Of a stretch of 5,141 bases of DNA, positions 1 to 5,141 are shown piece by piece. The stretch lies in contig NZ_CAJTUJ010000132.1 in NCBI RefSeq assembly GCF_910579375.1, positions 1-5,141 on the forward strand, in the 5' to 3' direction. Numbering within the stretch: the first letter of the stretch is position 1; each line of letters starts with the position of its first letter. The position numbers and the translations under genes are program-made. The notes below the pieces were generated by a model that made no database searches, had not been told where the DNA came from, and saw only the letters and a list, made by a program, of their open reading frames with translations. The stretch comes from an uncultured Rikenella sp. (GTDB lineage: Bacteria; Bacteroidota; Bacteroidia; Bacteroidales; Rikenellaceae).

Positions 1-3000
1 AAGCAAAACCGCTCGCTGGGTTATGCCACCTCTACCGTCAAAGGCGACGAATTGGCACGTACCAATACTTTGAGCCCGGCGAATGCCTTGCAGGGGAAAG
101 TAGCAGGGGTGCAGATTGCAGCCGGCGGTTCGGGTGGTATCACGACCGCTCCGACCGTGACGATCCGCGGTAACAAGTCTCTGGACAAGAATAACTCGCC
201 GATCTATGTGATTGACGGGATTATCATGGAATATGCACAGCAGGATGCCGGTCGGAACTTCGGGAACAACGAAAATACCGCTTATGGTAACCAGTTGAAG
301 AACCTGAACCCGGACGACTACGAATCGGTTACCGTGCTGAAAGGTGCCGCTGCAACTGCATTGTACGGTTCTCGCGGGGCCAACGGCGCTATCGTGATCA
401 CCACCAAGAGCGGCAAGGCTCGCAAGGGGATCGGCGTTGAAGTGAACTACTCGCACGAATGGGGACAGATCTATGATTTCGCCGCTCCGCTTCAGAATGA
501 ATATGGGGTAGGCTGGGGTGGAAATGGTTTCGAAGGCGGTGTAATTGAAGGTAAAGACTATACATATGGTAGTTACCTCAATTATTCTTACGGTCCCTCT
601 TTCGCCTCGATGAAAGGACAACAGTTGCGCCAATTCTACAAGTACTACGCTCCGGACGGGATCGACAACCCGGCTGAAGCTTATGTGGCTTATCCGGACA
701 GCTGGAAAATTTTCTACCAGAACAGCAACTACGACAACGTGAGCGTGGCGTTGACCGGCGGTTCTGAAAAGGCGACTTTCCGTCTTTCGTACGGGTACAT
801 GAACGGCGACGGGAATATGCCGAAGAACTCTTTCGACCGTCACTCGATCAATTTCACGGCGAACGGCAAGATCAACGACATCTTCTCAACCAACCTGACC
901 TTGCAGTACTCGAATTCGAATACGAAAAATGCTGCGTTTACTACCGGTGGCGCATGGGCGACTACGGTGGCCATGATGGCCGGGGGTTATTATGCTAACC
1001 GGAGCACCGACTTGCAGTGGTATAAGAATCACTACATCAACCCGGAAACTCATCAGACCTACGGGACCGGCAGCTTGAGTACTATTAACTCCTGGCTCAA
1101 GTCTCAGTACGACAACAACACCAACCGGAACGAACAGACGATCATCGCCCAGTTGGGTTTAAGCGCCCAGTTCACCGACTGGTTGGACGCCAACGTCAGC
1201 GTCAGCTACAACAAGTGGGATGTCTTCACCGAAACGAAGAATGCCGGGTATGTCAGCGAAGGTCAGTACAAAGTTGCAGGTGACCACAGCGGTTCTTACG
1301 ACGGTATCGCTCAGTTGCACAGCAACAACCGCTTCCTGGACGACAACCTCGAACTCGATGTACGTGTCTTGGGTGAAGTCTACGGGAACACCCGTTCGAC
1401 TTCTTATAGCAAGAGCACCAGAGGTGGTCTGATTACTCCGGGTCTCTTCTCGTTCTCGAACTCGGCTCAGGCATTGGAAGTCGGTAATTACAGCGTAGGT
1501 TATACCCCGCGTAACTCGATGACCATCGGGGTGGCCGGCGTTGTGAACCTCTCGTGGAAAGACCAGGTTTATCTCGAAGTAACCGGGCGTAACGACTGGC
1601 TTTCTTCGCTGATGTATCCGAGCTGGCTTCCGTACGGACAGAACAACTACTCTGTATTCTATCCGTCGGTGAACGCATCGTGGGTATTCTCCGATACGTT
1701 CAACATCGATCCGAAGATCCTTTCGTTCGGTAAACTGCGTGCATCGTGGGCACAGGTAGGTAAAGGTACCAGTGCTTATGACACAGCCAAAGGCGGCGGC
1801 GGTTATAAGGTTGAATCTATTTATGGTCCGACAAACGGCAACATCATGAATGCCAGCCCGAACTATTCGACCCTGCCGAACTTCGACCTGAAGCCTGAGG
1901 TTCAGACCTCTATCGAGTTCGGTGCCGACCTGCGTTTCCTGAACGGGATGATCGGGTTGGACGTAGCTTACTACAAGACCAACACCAAGAACCAGATCCT
2001 TTCGTTGTCCGCAGTGGATGAATCGGGTGTGACCTCTCAGTTGATCAATGCCGGTAACATCCAGAACCAGGGTTGGGAATTCCAGTTGGACGTGACCCCG
2101 ATCCGGACGCGTACCGTGAATTGGAACATCGGTGCCAACCTGAGCCGCAACCGCGGTAAGATTAAAGAGTTGGCCAACGGAATCAACTATTATGTGATTT
2201 CAGGCTATCAGTGGGACGGTGCGAACGGTCTTCAGGTAACCGCTTTCGAAAACGGCCCGTTCGGTGTGATCACCGCAGGGAACGGTTACAGCTATTCGAA
2301 CCCGATCGCATTGTACAACAACCCGGACGATCCGAACGACCCGCGCAACGGGAAACGTTTGATCTATTATCGCGGCTCGCTCGATGACAATACGTTCCAG
2401 ACTGCAAACGCAACACAGTACGGCAACGGTAACGCTTATACGAACTCAGCTTATTCTTACCTGACGGCGAATAACATTTCCGGTTATTACGGCGAGAATT
2501 CGGAATACTGGGGCGGAAAGGATCACATTACCGATATCTTAGGGCGTGTGGAACCGGACTTCACCTACGGTATCAACACCTCGGTGCAGGTGAACCTGCC
2601 GAACAGCAGCGGTTCGCTCGACTTCTATGCACAGATCGACGGTCGCTCGGGCGGTAACTCGATTCAGCCTTTGGTCGGTACCTATCTGAATTCTCCGGGT
2701 GGGTTGAAAGCTACGTTGTACGGTCGTGACACAGAACACGGCGGGGTGGCTCGTGTGAACTACAAGGGTGACATCGAGTACAACGGGATTATTCCGGATG
2801 CCGTATTCTGGGAAAGCAAGAACAATTCGACTGTTATTTCCATGAAAACCGGCGAAGAGGTTTATCTCGGCGGCATGACCTACCGCGAAGCGGTCGACGC
2901 AGGACACATCCAGCCGGTATTGGCTTCGGCATGGTATCACTATCGTGGCGGTAGTGCGAACTTCCAGGTATCGTCTCAATCTTACATGGCTTTGCGTGAG

Positions 3001-3222
3001 TTGACCCTGGGTTACAACTTCCCGGAAAAATGGATCAAACACGTCGGTTTGCAGTCGGCACGCCTGTCGTTCACCGCTCGTAACGTCTGCTACATCGTAA
3101 ATAAAATGTACAACAAGTCGAATCCGGAATCATTCATCTCGAACAATGCATTGACTCCGTATGACTACAGTACCACTCCGTTTGTTCGCAACTTCTCGGT
3201 TAGCCTGAACCTGCGGTTCTAA
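1..3222 (+). CDS. SusC/RagA-family TonB-linked outer membrane transporter, 5' end missing
   Basis: The reading frame is open from base 1 to the TAA at 3220-3222, giving 1073 visible residues. This is the barrel half of a SusCD pair, which takes up nutrients across the outer membrane using TonB-ExbBD energy. The visible part starts in the plug domain. LGYATSTVKGDEL (residues 6-18) is the usual SusC plug entry, followed by NALQGKVAGVQI (28-39), TIRGNKSL (about 54-61) and PIYVIDG (67-73). The SusC/RagA signature spans residues 103-138 and includes LNPDDYESVTVLKGAA and ALYGSRGANGAIVITTKSG. The rest is a Tyr/Asn/Gly-rich beta-barrel with alternating strands and long loops. It includes GRVEPDFTYGIN, LRELTLGYNFPEKW and FTARN, and ends in NFSVSLNLRF, with the terminal Phe typical of barrel proteins. 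Missing upstream, by family knowledge, are the signal peptide, the carboxypeptidase-regulatory-like N-terminal domain and the TonB box, roughly 110-130 residues. A TTG at 52 could be taken as a start, but the plug motif continues upstream of it, so it is not the start. Total length would be near 1200, above the common 1000-1100. The substrate is unknown. Confidence 0.97.
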   Translation, partial: KQNRSLGYATSTVKGDELARTNTLSPANALQGKVAGVQIAAGGSGGITTAPTVTIRGNKSLDKNNSPIYVIDGIIMEYAQQDAGRNFGNNENTAYGNQLKNLNPDDYESVTVLKGAAATALYGSRGANGAIVITTKSGKARKGIGVEVNYSHEWGQIYDFAAPLQNEYGVGWGGNGFEGGVIEGKDYTYGSYLNYSYGPSFASMKGQQLRQFYKYYAPDGIDNPAEAYVAYPDSWKIFYQNSNYDNVSVALTGGSEKATFRLSYGYMNGDGNMPKNSFDRHSINFTANGKINDIFSTNLTLQYSNSNTKNAAFTTGGAWATTVAMMAGGYYANRSTDLQWYKNHYINPETHQTYGTGSLSTINSWLKSQYDNNTNRNEQTIIAQLGLSAQFTDWLDANVSVSYNKWDVFTETKNAGYVSEGQYKVAGDHSGSYDGIAQLHSNNRFLDDNLELDVRVLGEVYGNTRSTSYSKSTRGGLITPGLFSFSNSAQALEVGNYSVGYTPRNSMTIGVAGVVNLSWKDQVYLEVTGRNDWLSSLMYPSWLPYGQNNYSVFYPSVNASWVFSDTFNIDPKILSFGKLRASWAQVGKGTSAYDTAKGGGGYKVESIYGPTNGNIMNASPNYSTLPNFDLKPEVQTSIEFGADLRFLNGMIGLDVAYYKTNTKNQILSLSAVDESGVTSQLINAGNIQNQGWEFQLDVTPIRTRTVNWNIGANLSRNRGKIKELANGINYYVISGYQWDGANGLQVTAFENGPFGVITAGNGYSYSNPIALYNNPDDPNDPRNGKRLIYYRGSLDDNTFQTANATQYGNGNAYTNSAYSYLTANNISGYYGENSEYWGGKDHITDILGRVEPDFTYGINTSVQVNLPNSSGSLDFYAQIDGRSGGNSIQPLVGTYLNSPGGLKATLYGRDTEHGGVARVNYKGDIEYNGIIPDAVFWESKNNSTVISMKTGEEVYLGGMTYREAVDAGHIQPVLASAWYHYRGGSANFQVSSQSYMALRELTLGYNFPEKWIKHVGLQSARLSFTARNVCYIVNKMYNKSNPESFISNNALTPYDYSTTPFVRNFSVSLNLRF

Positions 3223-3255
3223 AACCTCTCTGTTCGACCCAACCTGAAGTTTTAA
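3190..3255 (+). repeat. 33-bp imperfect tandem repeat: last susC codons duplicated past the stop
   Basis: Unit 1 (3190-3222) is the final 11 codons of susC, reading NFSVSLNLRF-stop. Unit 2 (3223-3255) follows with no gap and in the same frame, reading NLSVRPNLKF-stop. By hand alignment without gaps, 24 of 33 bases match. Six of ten residues are identical, two more are conservative changes (F/L and R/K), and the TAA is kept. The AAC after each stop also matches (3223-3225 and 3256-3258), after which the similarity ends. Unit 2 lies beyond the functional stop, so it is probably not translated as part of SusC. Its resemblance to a complete last beta-strand suggests either an old slippage duplication or the leftover 3' end of another susC allele. 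The alignment is seen directly; the origin is inferred. Confidence 0.8.
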
Positions 3256-3276
3256 AACTAAACAAGAATTTTTCAT
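3223..3276 (+). promoter_or_regulatory. susC-susD intergenic spacer and A/T-rich susD leader
   Basis: This is the 54-base gap between the two genes. Its first 33 bases are the duplicated susC tail. Its last 21 bases are A/T-rich and lead directly into the susD ATG. No strong Shine-Dalgarno (AGGAGG-like) sequence is present, which is normal for Bacteroidota, where A/T-rich leaders commonly replace it. No match to the Bacteroidota promoter pattern (TTTG near -33 with TAnnTTTG near -7) was found, and there is no stem followed by a T-run that would end transcription. Co-transcription of susC and susD is therefore the simplest reading. Confidence 0.55.
3248..3259. repeat. 12-bp perfect palindrome AGTTTTAAAACT
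   Basis: The sequence AGTTTTAAAACT equals its own reverse complement. The next base pair outward (A at 3247, A at 3260) does not pair, so the palindrome is exactly 12 bp. It spans the stop codon of the duplicated susC tail, 17 bases before the susD ATG. As RNA it could form only a weak, loop-poor A/U stem, so a terminator role is unlikely. A protein-binding site is possible but has no other support; it may be a chance product of A/T-rich sequence. Confidence 0.5.
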
Positions 3277-3333
3277 ATGAAAATAACAAAATATTTGATC
3301 GGCGGTTTGGCTGCTCTGGCGCTTGTCGGCTGT
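3277..3333 (+). other. Lipoprotein signal peptide with lipobox LVGC
   Basis: Residues 1-19 of the SusD-like protein form a signal peptidase II signal. There is a short basic start (MKITK), a hydrophobic core (YLIGGLAALAL) and the lipobox L16-V17-G18-C19, with Cys19 (TGT 3331-3333) as the predicted lipidated residue. The residues after it, K-D-K, are charged and include one acidic residue. Charged or acidic residues after the Cys are known in Bacteroidota as a surface lipoprotein export signal, so surface display fits, although this example is weaker than the acidic-run consensus. Confidence 0.9.
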
Positions 3334-5141
3334 AAGGACAAGATGCGCGAGCTGAACACCAACCCGGAGACCATCGGGGAGACCGACCCGCGGTACATGT
3401 TCATGAATGCTATGGCCGATCTCGACTATTCCTCTCGTGGGGCTATCCAGTATCGGGCCAGCAGCGAAGGGCAGATGATGCAGTACTTCGTAAACTATCA
3501 GGGGGCTGCGAATGGCACCTATTGCGATGTGCAAGGGCTTAGCTACTCGTCTCCGGGACAGATCGGCCTGTATTATGACTGGCTCTACAGCGTCGGTTAC
3601 AAAATGGTTCTCTTGCAGACTTACCTCAATGACAACCTGACGGAAACCGAAGCCCTGCAATATCAGGACCTGCGGGCAATGGCCGGGATCATGCAAATCT
3701 ATCATGCTTTCCGGGTGTTCCAGAACTACGGTGCGGCGGTCTACAGCGACGGTTTCAAGGCAATCACCGAAGGGATTACCACGCCGGTTTATGACATCTT
3801 CAGCAACGAAGTCTACGAATCGTTGGACGACGAACTGGCCGACTACATTGCCGTACTGGAACAGAAAAAAGAAGGACAGTCCGAAGTGGGCATTTACGAC
3901 CCGATCTACGGGTATAAGGTAAGCAATGCGGCCAAAACGGCACCGGAAGCACGGACTGATTATGACGCACAGCGTACGCTGTGGACGAAGTTCGCGAACT
4001 CTTACCGGTTGTACATGGCCTGGATCATGAAAGCTGCCGACCCGGCTCGTTTCGACAAAGTCTTGGCCGAAACGAACGGCAAATGGTTCGAAACGGCTGC
4101 AGACGGGGCTTATACGCACGTAAATGGCGGTGGCTCGAACAATGCTGTTTACAACTCGGACGGCCCGAACGAAGTTAGTGTATTGTATGCTGTATCCGAC
4201 AACTTCATCTCTTACCTGAAGGAGTTGAACGACCCGCGTCTGCCGCTCCTGGCACGCGCCAATAGCCTGTATGCTGCCAACGAAGATTTGGAATGGATCG
4301 CTCGTTTCTTCCCGGACTCGTTGGAAAACCGCATGGTTTACGACAAAGAAACGAAGACCTGGAGCTTGAAAAGCTGGAACGGGGTATTCGATTTCGAAGC
4401 CGATCCGATGCTGGCTTACCAGGGGATGTCGCCGAACCCGTATGATTATGAGAAAGCCGAGCCGGGTCAATTCTGGGGATACCGTACCGTTACGTTCCGG
4501 TTCTATTGCCCGGGCTATGTGCCGGGCGATGATGCAGGAAACAAAGCAAAGGCTCCCTGGACAGTAGTCAATCCGAACGATCCGACCGATACGGATGAAG
4601 TCGAAAACCCGTCGGTTTCATACACATTCGAGATCGCCAGCCGTCCGCAGGGACGTTACGTCGTCTCTTGTGGAGGTAAGAAGTTCAGTAATGACGTGGG
4701 CGATTCCGGTGCTAACGGCTATGACGGTTCTACGAGTGATTCGTATAGCTATTTCTATCGCACTCCGCTGTACACTTATCCGGAATTCTGCTTCATGATG
4801 GCATACCTGACGCTCGATGGAGTCGCTACCGGCAAAACGGCTGACGCATGGTATGAAGCCGCTCTGACGGAAGCTATGAAAGAGTTGCAGGCCGATGCGA
4901 TCCGCTATGATGTGCAGGTGGCAACCAATCCAGCTGCTAAATATGATGATGTTGTGGTCAATCCGCAAGTTGAAGGGATCAACGATGCCGGGGTTTATTC
5001 CATCACCGATAAAATCGCGCCTTATGTAGCTGCTCAGGCCCTGGCCAACGCTACGGACAAGAAAGAAGCAATCGTGGGCCAGATGTGGATCTACTGCTAC
5101 AACCAGCCGATCAAGATGTGGGACTGGTGGCGTCTGACGGG
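3277..5141 (+). CDS. SusD/RagB-family outer membrane lipoprotein, 3' end missing
   Basis: This is the surface lid partner of the upstream SusC, which binds substrate and closes over the barrel. ATG 3277 is chosen because in-frame stops at 3253 and 3259 exclude any longer ATG start and a textbook lipoprotein signal follows. The frame stays open to the window end: 621 full codons plus GG of a Gly codon. Conserved SusD-like segments, in order: an N-terminal helical (TPR-like) region with MAGIMQIYHAFRVFQNYG (135-152) and VYSDG; TPVYDIF and a following helix (169-196); LWTKFANSYRLYMAWIMKAADP (within 235-256); YLKELNDPRLPLLA (313-326); PLYTYPEFCFMMAYL (497-511); and WIYCYNQPIKMWDWWRLTG (604-622). 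The last matches the family's C-terminal W-D-x-R-R-T-G region, so perhaps only tens of residues are missing. This pattern resembles the SusD-like/SusD_2 branch (Pfam PF12741/PF12771) more than classical SusD; that assignment is from memory of the families. The protein is longer than the usual 480-600, largely through the stretch at 326-496. The ligand cannot be inferred. Confidence 0.96.
   Translation, partial: MKITKYLIGGLAALALVGCKDKMRELNTNPETIGETDPRYMFMNAMADLDYSSRGAIQYRASSEGQMMQYFVNYQGAANGTYCDVQGLSYSSPGQIGLYYDWLYSVGYKMVLLQTYLNDNLTETEALQYQDLRAMAGIMQIYHAFRVFQNYGAAVYSDGFKAITEGITTPVYDIFSNEVYESLDDELADYIAVLEQKKEGQSEVGIYDPIYGYKVSNAAKTAPEARTDYDAQRTLWTKFANSYRLYMAWIMKAADPARFDKVLAETNGKWFETAADGAYTHVNGGGSNNAVYNSDGPNEVSVLYAVSDNFISYLKELNDPRLPLLARANSLYAANEDLEWIARFFPDSLENRMVYDKETKTWSLKSWNGVFDFEADPMLAYQGMSPNPYDYEKAEPGQFWGYRTVTFRFYCPGYVPGDDAGNKAKAPWTVVNPNDPTDTDEVENPSVSYTFEIASRPQGRYVVSCGGKKFSNDVGDSGANGYDGSTSDSYSYFYRTPLYTYPEFCFMMAYLTLDGVATGKTADAWYEAALTEAMKELQADAIRYDVQVATNPAAKYDDVVVNPQVEGINDAGVYSITDKIAPYVAAQALANATDKKEAIVGQMWIYCYNQPIKMWDWWRLT

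Noticed and set aside
52..54. TTG as the start codon of the SusC-like gene
   Set aside because: The same frame is open back to base 1 and encodes the conserved LGYATSTVKGDEL plug motif, so the gene begins outside the window.
2539..3042. A 167-codon open frame on the minus strand inside susC
   Set aside because: It is antisense to conserved SusC barrel sequence and has no recognisable domain or leader; it is a shadow frame.
3223..3276. A separate promoter or a terminator between susC and susD
   Set aside because: No Bacteroidota -33/-7 pattern was found, and there is no GC-rich stem followed by a T-run. The palindrome is A/T only and is not followed directly by a T-tract.
3130..4470. A 446-codon open frame on the minus strand opposite the susD-like gene
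   Set aside because: It lies antisense to two strongly recognised genes and spans their boundary. Its translation shows no family motif and has an Arg/Val/His-rich make-up typical of reverse-complemented coding sequence. The codon bias of the real genes explains the lack of stops.
4618..4968. Small open frames on both strands within the distal susD-like gene (for example the minus-strand 116-codon frame)
   Set aside because: They overlap a clearly coding frame that carries the conserved PLYTYPEF segment, and they show no motif or ribosome-binding context of their own.

Overview
The window holds a tandem SusC/SusD-type outer-membrane nutrient-uptake pair on the + strand. Both genes are cut by the window edges. 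Such pairs are a hallmark of the phylum Bacteroidota. Sampled lines have roughly half G+C, with many CCG, GAC and AAC codons. That would suit a gut-type Bacteroidales lineage of moderate GC (an Alistipes- or Barnesiella-like GC range), but the genus cannot be fixed from this sequence alone.

Layout: bases 1-3222 carry the last 1073 codons of a TonB-dependent SusC/RagA-family transporter. They begin inside the plug domain and end at the terminal Phe of the last barrel strand. A 54-base gap (3223-3276) follows. At 3277 a SusD/RagB-family surface lipoprotein starts with a clear lipoprotein signal peptide. It stays open to the last base (621 complete codons plus two bases) and breaks off inside its conserved C-terminal motif. 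No RNA gene, insertion sequence, CRISPR array, terminator or recognisable promoter was seen. The two genes look like one operon.

How they work: by family knowledge, SusC forms a 22-strand barrel powered by TonB-ExbBD, and SusD is a hinged lid over its outer mouth that captures the substrate. The substrate (glycan, peptide or other) cannot be read here, because no enzyme, sensor or regulator gene lies in the window.

The one real surprise is in the gap. The first 33 bases after the susC stop are an in-frame, diverged second copy of the last 11 codons of susC, stop included (NFSVSLNLRF-stop followed by NLSVRPNLKF-stop). It looks like a fossil of a tandem duplication or of a swap between susC 3' ends. 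No previously undescribed system was found.
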